A stretch of 64,000 bases of DNA from DASRYH01 sp035687245 (GTDB lineage Bacteria; Actinomycetota; Coriobacteriia; Anaerosomatales; PHET01): NCBI GenBank assembly GCA_035687245.1, contig DASRYH010000063.1, positions 31,128 to 95,127 of the forward strand, written 5' to 3'. A model generated the notes under the pieces. That model was not told the origin of the DNA. It worked only from the letters and a program-made list of their open reading frames with translations, and ran no database searches. The translations under genes were made by a program, and so were the position numbers. Shown here piece after piece: positions 41,144 to 51,269 of this stretch. Positions within the stretch are counted from its first letter, which is position 1. The number at the start of each line of letters is the position of its first letter.

Positions 41144-41715
41144 GCTACCGTCACCTCCCGACCAGCACGGTCGACCGCCGCGAAGTTCGCGTCGATCATC
41201 TCCTGCCCAAACTTCTTGGACAGGTTCTTCGCGAGCAGGCCCTTGAAGACCTCACCGTCGATGACGCCGGTCACCTGGATGAGCGCGCCGACGATCGGGG
41301 TGTTGGGGATGTCGCGCTTGATGGTGTCGAGCGCAATGCCGGAAGCATCCACGCACGCGACCTTGACGCTGTCGTCGAGGCCGAGCGCGACCTTGACGTC
41401 TGCGGCAGGCGAGCACGTGTTGATGATGATCGTGCCACCGTCGACGATTCCCTCGGAGACATCGACGACGTCGAGCAGAGACTCGTCAAGAACAACGACG
41501 ATGTCAGGATTCTCGATGTTGTTGTGGATCTCGATGGGCTGGTCGCTGATGCGGGTGAACGCCTTGATCGGCGCACCCATGCGCTCCGGACCGTACTCAG
41601 GCATCGCCTGCATGTACTGGTCCGCAGACAGAGCCGTCTCGGCTACGACCTTGGCTGCGGTAACCGCACCTTGGCCAGCGCGAGCGTGCCACCGAATCTC
41701 GGTCAGCTGCTGCAT
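41140..41715 (-). CDS. porG: Pyruvate:ferredoxin oxidoreductase gamma subunit, 191 aa
   Basis: Gamma subunit that binds part of coenzyme A. EIRWHARAGQGAVTAAKVVAE and MPEYGPERMGAP are diagnostic. ATG at 41715 follows AAAGGGGG; the upstream in-frame extension is proline-rich and unlike the family. First gene of porG-D-A-B. Confidence 0.94.
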   Translation of the reverse strand: MQQLTEIRWHARAGQGAVTAAKVVAETALSADQYMQAMPEYGPERMGAPIKAFTRISDQPIEIHNNIENPDIVVVLDESLLDVVDVSEGIVDGGTIIINTCSPAADVKVALGLDDSVKVACVDASGIALDTIKRDIPNTPIVGALIQVTGVIDGEVFKGLLAKNLSKKFGQEMIDANFAAVDRAGREVTVA

Positions 41716-42014
41716 GGCGCCCCCTTTCTGACAACTCGGCGTGAAGGGCGTACCCACGCGCCCAGGCGGCGAATGGGTTCGTACAGGATAGGTGCGACCC
41801 CCAGTCGAAACCGCGTACGGCATCGCTGGGGCGGCAAACGGCAGAAACGGGTCGGTAAACGGCCTCGATTCGCGAAGTCGGATAGCCGGCGAGACAGCCG
41901 CTCCCCTGCAGCTATGAAGCTATGATGCCCGTTTCCTGCGGAATGTGCAGCTTCCGAAACGCCGCCGGACGCAGCAACCTCCCGCTACAGATGCCGCTCG
42001 GCGCCGCGCCGATG
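41716..42014. other. Gap of 299 bases between recR and porG
   Basis: No gene, strong hairpin terminator or confident promoter found. It must contain the porG promoter on the minus strand; a TATCCTGTACG stretch near 41785-41795 is a weak candidate. Confidence 0.4.
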
Positions 42015-42614
42015 CTAGATCTCGCGGCGCGCTTCGAGCGCACGACCAAGCGTGACCTCATCGGCGAACTCGAGGTCGCCACCCACCGGCAGGCCGCTCG
42101 CGATGCGCGTGACCTTGATGCCGGGCGTGGGCTTGATCAAGCGTGCGAGGTAGAGCGCGGTAGTCTCGCCCTCGACGTTGGGATTGGTGGCGAGCACGAC
42201 TTCGGTGACGTCCTCTTCGGCAAGGCGCGCGAGTAGCTCGCGGATCTTGAGCTGATCGGGGCCGATGCCGTCGATGGGCGAGATAGCTCCGTGCAGCACG
42301 TGATAGAGCCCGTGGAACTCGCCGGTGCGCTCGATAGCCGTGACATCGCGAGGCTCCTCGACGACGCACAGCATGCGCTGGTCGCGCTTGCTGTCAGCGC
42401 AGATGGAGCAGAGCGGGCCTTCGGAGAAGTTGAAGCAGCGCTCGCAGAAGCGAATCGTGTGCTTCACGTCCACGATGGCGTCCGCCAGCCTCTGGGCGTC
42501 GGCCGCCTCGGCGGTCAGCAGCCAATAGGCGATGCGCTGCGCCGACTTTGGCCCGACGCCGGGAAGGCGTTCGAGCTCCTCAAGTAGGCGAACGATGGGC
42601 GCGGCTTGGCGCAC
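42015..42614 (-). CDS. recR: Recombination mediator RecR, 199 aa
   Basis: Loads RecA at gaps with RecF/RecO. Helix-hairpin-helix LPGVGPKSAQRIAYWLL, zinc finger CERCFNFSEGPLCSIC, and a Toprim domain with VVEEPRDVTAIER and VLATNPNVEGETTALYLAR. GTG at 42614, 1 base after the ybaB stop. Standard dnaX-ybaB-recR order. Confidence 0.97.
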   Translation of the reverse strand: MRQAAPIVRLLEELERLPGVGPKSAQRIAYWLLTAEAADAQRLADAIVDVKHTIRFCERCFNFSEGPLCSICADSKRDQRMLCVVEEPRDVTAIERTGEFHGLYHVLHGAISPIDGIGPDQLKIRELLARLAEEDVTEVVLATNPNVEGETTALYLARLIKPTPGIKVTRIASGLPVGGDLEFADEVTLGRALEARREI

Positions 42615-42615
42615 G

Positions 42616-42924
42616 TTACATGAGCCCCGGGATGTTCATGCCGCCCGTGACGGCCGACATCTTCTGGTTCATGAGCTCCTGGGCCGAGCGCATGGCCTCG
42701 CTGACCGCAGCGGTGACCATGTCCTGCAGCACCTCGACGTCCTCAGGATCGACCGCGGCCGGGTCGATGGTGATCGACTGGACCTTGAGGTCACCGGTGA
42801 CGACGACCTTGACCATGCCGCCGCCGGCCGAAGCCTCGACGGTCTCGCCTGCGAGCTCTTCTTGCACGGCCGCCATCTTGGCCTGGGCCTGCTGGACCTG
42901 CTTCATCATCTTGCCGAAGTTCAC
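42616..42924 (-). CDS. ybaB: YbaB/EbfC nucleoid-associated protein, 102 aa
   Basis: Small DNA-binding protein. NFGKMMKQVQQAQAKMAAVQ and DPEDVEVLQDMVTAAVSEA are family signatures. GTG at 42924 overlaps the dnaX stop; recR follows after 1 base. Confidence 0.95.
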   Translation of the reverse strand: MNFGKMMKQVQQAQAKMAAVQEELAGETVEASAGGGMVKVVVTGDLKVQSITIDPAAVDPEDVEVLQDMVTAAVSEAMRSAQELMNQKMSAVTGGMNIPGLM

Positions 42925-44879
42925 TGCTCTGATCCCTCTCCTTCGGGCTCTGCCGGCTTCTCTCCCACGATCGTCGCACCAAGTCCGTTGAGCAGCATCG
43001 CCTCGACGTCGGATGCGGGCGCGGGTGCCGCGTGGTGCTCGGGTGCTGTAGGTTCACTCATCCCACTGGCCGTCTCGTAGTACTCCGGCAGCGGGCCATC
43101 ACTGAATTCAGGCACATCCGGCTCGACATCAACATACGGCACGGCTGTGACAGGCTCGGGCACCCCAGGCGCCTCTACCGGGCGCACAACGCCGCGACCC
43201 AGCTGGAAGCGGAAGGGCGGGGCAGCCCCAAAGACCGCAGCCAGCGCCTGCTTCAGCAGGTCGCGGTTTTCCGGGCTGTCGGCCATGTCCATCGAGAACT
43301 GCTGGTCGGACGCGAACTCAATAACCAGCGTCTCGCCGTCGCTGTCCACGTCCACCTCGACGTTCGCATACGTCTGAACGCGCGTTGACTTGATCTTCTT
43401 AATCTCGACGATGACCGCCGACCAGTCCCGCCTCACCGCCGAAGGATCCAGCTTCCCACCCATCCGAGGCGCCACCACCGTCTCGCGCACAGCGGAGGCC
43501 GCAGGCGCCGGGGCCGAAGGTTCAGGCAAGACGGCCGCAGGTTCTGGTCTGGCCGCACTCGCAGCAGCGTCGTTGCTGACGGCACCCGGGGATGGGGTTT
43601 GCGGAGTGGCGGCAGGCGGTGTCGCGGCGTGGCCCGACTCGACTTGCCGAACGGCGTCTCCGCCCGCTTTCTGGGTGGAGACTCCAGTGAGGTCTGGAGA
43701 GGAGGGTCGCGGGGCGACGCCGCCGGAGGGTAGACCTCGCTCAAGCGCTTCCACGCGTTCCGCCAGCGACGTGATCGTCATCTCGCCCTGTGGCCGCGCC
43801 ATCCGAGTCAGCGCCACCTCAAGCGACAACCTCGGGTCGCTACTCCAGCGCATCTCAGCAGCCAGCTCTCCCAGGAGGTCGAGCACGTTGGCGAGGCGAT
43901 CAGGCCCGCCGAATTCGGCAGCCTGCGCTTCGAGGCGCGCGGTCTCTTCGGCAGTGCGATCCACGACGCCGCGGCCGTCACCGACCGAGGCGATCACGAA
44001 CAGGTCGCGGACGTGGCCGGTGAGCGCGCGGACGAGCTCGGCGAGGTCGGTGCCGGTCTCTACGGTCTCGGCGACCCAGCGGAACGAGCCTGCGATGTCG
44101 CGTCGGGCGATGAGGTCGGCCACCGTGAAGAGCGCGGCGGCATCAACTTCGCCCAGCACGCCCTCGACGTCGTCGGTGGTGATCTCACCGCCGGTGAAGG
44201 CGGCGAGCTGCTCGAGAGCGGTGATCGCGTCGCGCATTCCGCCTTCGGCGTGTCGCGCCATGAGCGTGAAAGCTCCGCGATCGACCTTCATGCCCTCGGC
44301 TTCGGCGATGTAGCGAAGGCGGTCTGCGATGTCTTCGATAGAGAGGCGTCGGAAGTCGAAGCGCTGGCAGCGCGACTGGATCGTCTCGGGCACCTTCTGA
44401 GGGTGCGTCGTGCACATCACGAATATGACGTGGGACGGAGGCTCCTCGAGCGTCTTGAGCAGCGCGTTGAACGCCGCGGTCGAGAGCATGTGGACCTCGT
44501 CGATGATGTAGACCTTGTAGCGCCCACGCGTGGGAGCGAACGCCACGCGGCCGATGATCTCCTCGCGCACGTTGTCGACGCCCGTGCGTGACGCGGCGTC
44601 GAGCTCGTAGACGTCGGGGTGGCGGCCTTCGGCGATCTCGTTGCACTGCTCGCAGGTGCCGTCGGGCTCGTCGGTGGGGCCGCGCTCGCACAGCAGCGCC
44701 TTGGCGAGCAGGCGGGCAGTGGTGGTCTTGCCGGTGCCGCGCGGGCCAGTGAACAGGTACGCATGCGAGACGGTGCCTTCGGCGACCGCATTACGCAGGG
44801 TGCGTTCGATGTGAAGCTGGCCGACGACGTCATCAAACGTCGCGGGGCGGTACTTCCGGTACAGAGACGTGTGAGCCAT
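42921..44879 (-). CDS. dnaX: DNA polymerase III gamma/tau subunit, 652 aa
   Basis: Clamp-loader ATPase. Walker A GPRGTGKTTTARLL, zinc module CERGPTDEPDGTCEQC, Walker B VYIIDEVHML and sensor region LKTLEEPPSHVIF occupy residues 1-370. A Pro/Ala-rich linker (about 390-470) leads to a C-terminal tau-like domain. No strongly slippery A-run is visible that would suggest programmed frameshifting. Follows the SRP RNA gene, as in many bacteria. Confidence 0.96.
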   Translation of the reverse strand: MAHTSLYRKYRPATFDDVVGQLHIERTLRNAVAEGTVSHAYLFTGPRGTGKTTTARLLAKALLCERGPTDEPDGTCEQCNEIAEGRHPDVYELDAASRTGVDNVREEIIGRVAFAPTRGRYKVYIIDEVHMLSTAAFNALLKTLEEPPSHVIFVMCTTHPQKVPETIQSRCQRFDFRRLSIEDIADRLRYIAEAEGMKVDRGAFTLMARHAEGGMRDAITALEQLAAFTGGEITTDDVEGVLGEVDAAALFTVADLIARRDIAGSFRWVAETVETGTDLAELVRALTGHVRDLFVIASVGDGRGVVDRTAEETARLEAQAAEFGGPDRLANVLDLLGELAAEMRWSSDPRLSLEVALTRMARPQGEMTITSLAERVEALERGLPSGGVAPRPSSPDLTGVSTQKAGGDAVRQVESGHAATPPAATPQTPSPGAVSNDAAASAARPEPAAVLPEPSAPAPAASAVRETVVAPRMGGKLDPSAVRRDWSAVIVEIKKIKSTRVQTYANVEVDVDSDGETLVIEFASDQQFSMDMADSPENRDLLKQALAAVFGAAPPFRFQLGRGVVRPVEAPGVPEPVTAVPYVDVEPDVPEFSDGPLPEYYETASGMSEPTAPEHHAAPAPASDVEAMLLNGLGATIVGEKPAEPEGEGSEQ

Positions 44880-44911
44880 AGAGTGGCGTCGAACCCTTCG
44901 AAGTGGCGCTT

Positions 44912-45041
44912 CCGTTCGAGCGCCCCCGGCGGACCCGAGCGCTCGTCAGAGGCCGCTTATGGCTGCTTCCTTCCGGATCTGACCAGGTTCACGACATGAC
45001 GCCGCTCGAGCCCGCCCGAGGCGCTCGATGGGCGAGAAGCC
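44912..45041 (-). ncRNA. ffs: Signal recognition particle RNA (small bacterial type)
   Basis: The conserved apical domain is on the minus strand near 44994-44958: GAACCTGGTCAGATCCGG followed by AAGGAAGCAGCC, the binding site for Ffh. Flanking arms can pair: CGAGCGCC near the 5' end with GGGCGCTCG near the 3' end, and CTCGAGCG with CGCTCGGG further in. The ends are estimated from this pairing and from the -10 box TATACT at 45047-45042, so they may be off by several bases. Its place just before dnaX is a common bacterial arrangement. Confidence 0.9.
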
Positions 45042-45047
45042 AGTATA
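45042..45047 (-). promoter_or_regulatory. -10 element TATACT of the SRP RNA gene
   Basis: TATACT on the minus strand directly before the RNA 5' end; the -35 box is weak. Confidence 0.55.
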
Positions 45048-45094
45048 CCCGACGCAGCCGACATCTGAGCTGCGTTCGGGCGGCTTGCCGAAGG

Positions 45095-45769
45095 CTATTC
45101 GGCAGCCTGAGATGCGCCCGACTTGCGCGCATCGAGACGGTTCTTCACCGCGTGCCACGCCGTGGGCAGCACGCTCACGCCGATGATTCCCAGCACGAGC
45201 ACCTCGAAGTGCTCTTTGACGAACGGCACGTTGCCGAAGAAGTAGCCCAGTGAGAGGAAGATCGTCACCCACACGACGCCGCCGATGACGTTGAACGAGA
45301 GAAAGCGGCCCTTGTCCATGCGGCTGATGCCCGCCACGAACGGGGCGAAGGTGCGGATGAACGGGAAGAAGCGCGCGAGCGTGATCGTCTTGCCGCCGTG
45401 GCGCTCGAAGAAGGCCTCAGTATCGGTGATGTAGTGGTCTTTGATGATCCGCTTGAACTTGCCGGAGTCCAGAATCGCGCGACCCCACCGGTGGCCGATG
45501 GAGTAGTTGGCGAAGTCGCCAAGGATCGCGGCGGCGATGAGCACGCCCAGCAGGATCCAGATGTTGAGCTCGCCGGAGAACGCGGCGATGGCGCCTGCGG
45601 TGAAGATCAGCGAGTCGCCCGGCAGAAACGGCGTGAAGACCAAGCCCGTCTCAGCGAAGATCACCACGAACAGGATGCCGTAGACCCACAGCCCGTAGGC
45701 GGCCACTGCCTTGGCAAGTTCAGTATCGATGTTGAGGAAGAGGTCGATGAAGGACTTCAGCAGGTCCAT
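45095..45769 (-). CDS. DedA-family membrane protein, 224 aa
   Basis: Integral membrane protein of the DedA/VTT (undecaprenyl-phosphate or lipid flippase-related) family. ETGLVFTPFLPGDSLIF and GDFANYSIGHRWG plus RFFPFIRTFAPFVAGISRM with the conserved Arg residues are diagnostic. ATG at 45769 is chosen; an in-frame extension upstream to 45808 is charged and lacks family similarity. Single gene. Confidence 0.93.
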   Translation of the reverse strand: MDLLKSFIDLFLNIDTELAKAVAAYGLWVYGILFVVIFAETGLVFTPFLPGDSLIFTAGAIAAFSGELNIWILLGVLIAAAILGDFANYSIGHRWGRAILDSGKFKRIIKDHYITDTEAFFERHGGKTITLARFFPFIRTFAPFVAGISRMDKGRFLSFNVIGGVVWVTIFLSLGYFFGNVPFVKEHFEVLVLGIIGVSVLPTAWHAVKNRLDARKSGASQAAE

Positions 45770-45890
45770 GTGCTCGTCTCGTGATAGGGGGCGAGGCGAC
45801 CGAAGCATACAACACGCCTTCGCCCCCCGTTGAGAGCGTCACCGTCTTGTATGGGTATCTTTGACTGACGGATTCTGCACGTGACAAGGG

Positions 45891-46739
45891 GTGGTTCAGA
45901 CGCTACAAGCAAGGCCCGAAGAGGCAGAACTGGCGATTCGCGATAACGGGCCCGCGTGGTTCGAGGCGGTGTCGTCGCGACGCTCGTGGCGCTCCTACAA
46001 CGGTGAGGCGCTGCCCGAGGCTGACCTCTTCTTCCTCACCGATCTCGCCGAATCGTTCGTGCCCTACAACGACGCCCGGTGCGTGGTGGTCGAGAAGGCC
46101 GACCCCCAGCTGTTCACCGGCATCGTGGGCAGCTACGGCTCGGTCAAGGGTGCCCCCAGCGCGCTACTCGTGATCGCACGCAAGACCGGACGCGGTCAGC
46201 AGCACGCAGGCTACACCGGCGAGGCGCTCGTTCTGGAAGCGGGGTCTCGAGGCCTCTCCACCTGCTGGATCGGCGGCTCTTTCGACCGCACCAAGGCGCT
46301 CGAGCTCACCGATCTTGCCGAAGACGAGTTCGTCGTCTGCGTCTCCCCGCTCGGCTTCCGCACGCCGACCGAGACTCTCACCGACCAGCTCATGCATGGC
46401 GCGGCGCGCTCTGCCACCCGCAAGCCCCTCACAGAGATCGCGCCCAACTTCTCCGACGAGTGGCCCACGTGGGCGCGCGTCGCCGTGGAGTGCGCGCGCC
46501 TCGCACCTTCGGCGATGAACCGCCAGCCGTGGCTGTTCGACTTCGCCGGCGGCGAGCTCTCGCTCAACGTCGTGCCCGGTCGAGAGCGCGCCGAGCTCAC
46601 GCGCGCGCTGGACTGCGGCATCGCGATGCTTCACGCCGAAGTCGCGGCGCGCCAGACCGGTTGCGTCGCCCACTGGGTTGACGACGGTGCGGGCAGCGCA
46701 CTCGCGGTGTTGCAGTGCGACGGGGCGGAGGCGGAGTGA
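45891..46739 (+). CDS. Nitroreductase-family protein, 282 aa
   Basis: FMN-type nitroreductase fold of the longer subfamily with two half-domains. The N-terminal SRRSWRSYNGEALPE matches the flavin-binding start; the second half has ARLAPSAMNRQPWLFDF. Central GRGQQHAGYTGEALVLEAG and LSTCWIGGSF are typical. GTG start at 45891; no obvious ribosome binding site. Substrate unknown. Its stop overlaps the next start. Confidence 0.85.
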   Translation: MVQTLQARPEEAELAIRDNGPAWFEAVSSRRSWRSYNGEALPEADLFFLTDLAESFVPYNDARCVVVEKADPQLFTGIVGSYGSVKGAPSALLVIARKTGRGQQHAGYTGEALVLEAGSRGLSTCWIGGSFDRTKALELTDLAEDEFVVCVSPLGFRTPTETLTDQLMHGAARSATRKPLTEIAPNFSDEWPTWARVAVECARLAPSAMNRQPWLFDFAGGELSLNVVPGRERAELTRALDCGIAMLHAEVAARQTGCVAHWVDDGAGSALAVLQCDGAEAE

Positions 46740-47485
46740 AGAGCCGCTGGCTGAAGTGGACGCTGGTCGTCGTCGCGGTCGCGCTGGTCGCGGCTGTCGG
46801 CGGCGCGCTGTGGTGGGCACTTACGCCGCTTGGTCCGACCGGGAGAGCTCTTGCCGCGCTCAAGAGCGATACCGACGTGAAGGTCATCGAGACCGATCTC
46901 GGCTACGAGTTCGCGCCTGCCGAAGTCCCGGTCAACGGCGGCCTCATCTTCTACCCCGGCGGTCGCGTCGACGTGCGCTCCTACGCTCCACTCTGCCGAA
47001 GGATCGCCGCCAAAGGCCACCTGGTGGTGTTGGTGAGGATGCCGCTATCGCTCGCCGTGTTCGGCACCAACCGAGCCGCGGAGGTCATGGCCAGCCACAA
47101 GGAGATCGGCTGGTGGGCGATCGGCGGGCACTCGCTGGGCGGCGCAATGGCGGCCAGCTACGCAGCCAAGAATCCGGATGCGGTCAAAGCGCTCATGCTC
47201 TACGCGGCCTACGCCACCGGCTCGGCCGACCTCAAGCACACGAGCGTCTGGGTGCTCGACACCTTCGGCAGCAAAGACGCCGTTCTCAACCGCGAGAACC
47301 ACGCCGCAGGCAAGCAGTTCATGCCGCCTTCGTACGAGGAGATCGTCATCCACGGAGGCAACCACGCGCAGTTTGGCGACTACGGGCCGCAACCCGGAGA
47401 CAACGAAGCGAGCATCACCGCCTCGCGTCAGCAGCAGGCTGCAGCCGACGCCACGGAGCGTACGCTGCAGACCGTCGCGCCCTAG
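46736..47485 (+). CDS. Membrane-anchored alpha/beta hydrolase, 249 aa
   Basis: One N-terminal helix (WTLVVVAVALVAAVGGALWW) followed by an alpha/beta-hydrolase fold of the short Abhydrolase_5 type. Nucleophile elbow GGHSLGGAMA, Asp region WVLDTFGSKDAVL and His in IHGGNHAQFGDYG form the triad. Substrate unknown. GTG at 46736 overlaps the nitroreductase stop, and the next gene follows after 12 bases. Confidence 0.87.
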   Translation: MKSRWLKWTLVVVAVALVAAVGGALWWALTPLGPTGRALAALKSDTDVKVIETDLGYEFAPAEVPVNGGLIFYPGGRVDVRSYAPLCRRIAAKGHLVVLVRMPLSLAVFGTNRAAEVMASHKEIGWWAIGGHSLGGAMAASYAAKNPDAVKALMLYAAYATGSADLKHTSVWVLDTFGSKDAVLNRENHAAGKQFMPPSYEEIVIHGGNHAQFGDYGPQPGDNEASITASRQQQAAADATERTLQTVAP

Positions 47486-47497
47486 AAGGAGCCGCAC

Positions 47498-48409
47498 ATG
47501 AAGGTCGCGATCGCGGGAGGTAACGGCTTCATCGGCCGCGAGCTGACGCGGCAGCTTCTCGAGCGTGGCGACGAGGTGACGTGGTTGTCGCACCGTGCGG
47601 GTCGCGTCGCTCCGCCCACGGGAGTGGCCGAAGTCGCGTTCGATCCCGCCACGCCCGATGCCGAATGGGCCGGCGCTGTGGCCGCCTCCGACGCCGTCGT
47701 GAACCTCTCCGGCTACCCCATCGCCAGCCGCTGGGACGAGCACGTGAAGTACCTCCTCGTGAGCTCTCGCGTCGAGACCACCCGCGCACTCATCGAAGCA
47801 ATCGGCCGTGCACGAGAAGCGGGACACGCGCCGAGTGTCTACGTGAGCGCGAGCGGCATCGGCATCTTCGGCGACGCCGGCGACACGGTGCTCGTTGAGA
47901 CCGCCGCGCCCGGTGAGGACTGGCTTGCGCAGCTCGCCGTGCTCTGGGAGAGAGAGGCGGCGCGCGCTGAAGCGGTGAGCTGCCGCACCGTGATGGTCCG
48001 CACCGGGCTCGTGCTTGGCGACGAAGGCCTCGTCCCGCGCCTCAAGCTGCCGATGCTGCTGTTCACGGGCGGCCCAATAGGCACCGGCAAGCAGTGGGTG
48101 TCGTGGATACATCACGCCGACATCGCCGGCATCTACGTAGAAGCGTTGCACAACGCCGCGCTCACGGGGCCCGTGAACGCCGCCGCGCCCAAACCCGTCG
48201 TGATGGACGACTTCATACGCGCCTTCGGCCAGGTGCTGCGCAGGCCAGCGTGGTTCCGCGTGCCGGACTTCGCTCTCAAGATCGTGCTGGGAGAGGTCGC
48301 GCCCTACACGCTCTACAGCCAGCGTGTTTCGGCGGCCAAGGCGCTCGACGCGGGCTACGTCTTCCGCTACCCGGAGGTCGAAGGCGCCCTGCGAGACGTG
48401 CTGAGGTAG
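47498..48409 (+). CDS. TIGR01777-family epimerase, 303 aa
   Basis: Extended SDR protein, NAD(P)-binding AGGNGFIGRELTRQLLERG at the N terminus, NLSGYPIASRWDE and SSRVETTRALIEAI typical for the SulA/YfcH group, and a C-terminal DUF1731 segment ending SAAKALDAGYVFRYPEVEGAL. The biochemical role of the family is poorly defined. ATG at 47498 follows AGAAGGAG. Third gene of the nitroreductase-hydrolase-epimerase unit. Confidence 0.92.
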   Translation: MKVAIAGGNGFIGRELTRQLLERGDEVTWLSHRAGRVAPPTGVAEVAFDPATPDAEWAGAVAASDAVVNLSGYPIASRWDEHVKYLLVSSRVETTRALIEAIGRAREAGHAPSVYVSASGIGIFGDAGDTVLVETAAPGEDWLAQLAVLWEREAARAEAVSCRTVMVRTGLVLGDEGLVPRLKLPMLLFTGGPIGTGKQWVSWIHHADIAGIYVEALHNAALTGPVNAAAPKPVVMDDFIRAFGQVLRRPAWFRVPDFALKIVLGEVAPYTLYSQRVSAAKALDAGYVFRYPEVEGALRDVLR

Positions 48410-48458
48410 GCAGTCAGGCGTACACCGCGCCGCGCCTCTGCGGCCGCCCCGCTCCCCG

Positions 48459-49925
48459 CTACAGCAGCCTCGACCACAGCCGCATGAAGGCGTTGCGAAA
48501 GCGAATCAACCTGCCGAAGTCGCCGTAGATCGACTCGTCCACGATTCGGCACTTCTCGATATCGGCGGCAAACACCGCGTCTTGGGCTTCGGCGACCTCG
48601 CGGTCGTAGAAGAAGATGCTCAGCTCGTCGTGGAGCATGAAGCTGCGGATATCGAAGTTGGTGGTGCCGATGGTGGCGATCGCACCGTCGATCGTCATCG
48701 CCTTGGCGTGGAAGAAGCCGGCCATGTACTGCCGCATCACGCCTCCCGCGTCCACGAAGTCGTCGATGTAGGAGAACGCGGCGTTCCACGCGATCTTCTT
48801 GTCAGGCAGGCCCGTCATCATGAAGTCGACCTCCACACCAGAGAGCGACTGCGCGATGAGCGCCTGCATGATGGGGTCGTCGGGCACGAAGTACGGCGAC
48901 TGGATGCGCACGCACTTCTCTGCCGAAAGGATCGCGAGCATGAAGGCGTTGCGGATCTCCTCGAGCGGAGACTCAGGTCCCGACGTCGTGAGCTGCGAGA
49001 AGACGACCCGCTCCCCTTCGGCAACCTGGAGCTCGGGGAAGTAGCGCGACGCGAACAGCGACTGTTCGGTGACGCGATACCACTGCTCGGAGAACATGCG
49101 CTGCAGCTCGGCGACGAGCGGGCCTTCGAAGCGCACGTGCGTGTCGCGCCACGACTCGTAGCGGGGCAGGCCGTCGATGTACTCCTTGCCCATGTTCATG
49201 CCGCCGGTGTAGCCGATGCGGCCGTCGATGATCGCCATCTTGCGGTGGTTGCGGTAGTTGATCTTGCTGATGTGCGCGATGTCCGCGTGCACTTGGCCGC
49301 CGGCCACCTTCAGCCGCTTGAGCTGGTCTTTCTTGAACGGATATGAGCCGACCCAGTCATAGAGGACGCGCACCTCCACGCCTTCGGCGACCTTCTTGGC
49401 GAGCAGCTCGCACAGCTGGCCGGTGAGCTCATCGCACTCCCAGATGAAGTACTCGAGATGCACTGAGCTTGTGGCGCGCTCGATGTCGGCGAAGAGCGCG
49501 GGGAACTTGATCGAGCCCGCGGGCATGAGCTGGAAGTTGGTGGCGGGCAGCACGCGCGTGCCATTCTGGCGCGTGATCGAGTGCGCGATGCGGCTCGCGA
49601 GGACCGGCTGCTTCGCCATGTGCTCGGCAGCCGCGTCTGCCCACCGATCGTAGAGCGGCTCGAGCTGCGAGCGCCCAATCTCCTGGGCATGCATGAGCCG
49701 GCGATCGCTCCGGCTGATGCGCTTCCAGTTGCGGCCGAAGAGCAGGTAGAGCACGAGTCCAATGCCGGGAAACGTGAGCAGAACGAAGGCCCACAGCAGC
49801 GTCGTCGATGGATCGCGCTCGTCGTAGATGAGCAGCGCGACGACGAAGATCGCGTAGACCGGGACGGCAATCGCGATCAGCGGACCGAGCAGAGTCATCA
49901 GCGCGGCGATGATGGTGTTTCCCAT
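48459..49925 (-). CDS. cls: Cardiolipin synthase, phospholipase D family, 488 aa
   Basis: Membrane enzyme condensing phosphatidylglycerol to cardiolipin. Two N-terminal helices (about 1-60), then two PLD domains with HKD motifs NHRKMAIIDGRIGYTGGMN and HAKAMTIDGAIATIGTTN. Length is normal. ATG at 49925 has a -10 box (TAGACT) 7 bases upstream and no ribosome binding site, so the transcript is probably leaderless. Divergent from the helicase gene. Confidence 0.94.
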   Translation of the reverse strand: MGNTIIAALMTLLGPLIAIAVPVYAIFVVALLIYDERDPSTTLLWAFVLLTFPGIGLVLYLLFGRNWKRISRSDRRLMHAQEIGRSQLEPLYDRWADAAAEHMAKQPVLASRIAHSITRQNGTRVLPATNFQLMPAGSIKFPALFADIERATSSVHLEYFIWECDELTGQLCELLAKKVAEGVEVRVLYDWVGSYPFKKDQLKRLKVAGGQVHADIAHISKINYRNHRKMAIIDGRIGYTGGMNMGKEYIDGLPRYESWRDTHVRFEGPLVAELQRMFSEQWYRVTEQSLFASRYFPELQVAEGERVVFSQLTTSGPESPLEEIRNAFMLAILSAEKCVRIQSPYFVPDDPIMQALIAQSLSGVEVDFMMTGLPDKKIAWNAAFSYIDDFVDAGGVMRQYMAGFFHAKAMTIDGAIATIGTTNFDIRSFMLHDELSIFFYDREVAEAQDAVFAADIEKCRIVDESIYGDFGRLIRFRNAFMRLWSRLL

Positions 49926-49932
49926 GCATTCG

Positions 49933-49938
49933 AGTCTA
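49933..49938 (-). promoter_or_regulatory. -10 element TAGACT for cls, probable leaderless start
   Basis: TAGACT on the minus strand ends 7 bases before the cls ATG. Confidence 0.5.
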
Positions 49939-49988
49939 CCCGAGACCGCGTCGCGCGAGCGTCGACAAGCAAGAAATGCCCGTACCCG

Positions 49989-49994
49989 TATACT
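49989..49994 (+). promoter_or_regulatory. -10 element TATACT for the helicase gene, probable leaderless start
   Basis: TATACT ends 6 bases before the ATG at 50001; no ribosome binding site fits in between. Confidence 0.55.
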
Positions 49995-50000
49995 AGTCGC

Positions 50001-51218
<1,218 letters not shown>

Positions 51219-51269
51219 CCGCCAGCCGCACCTCGCACCGCCAGTCCTCGTCCACCCGCTCCCGCAGAG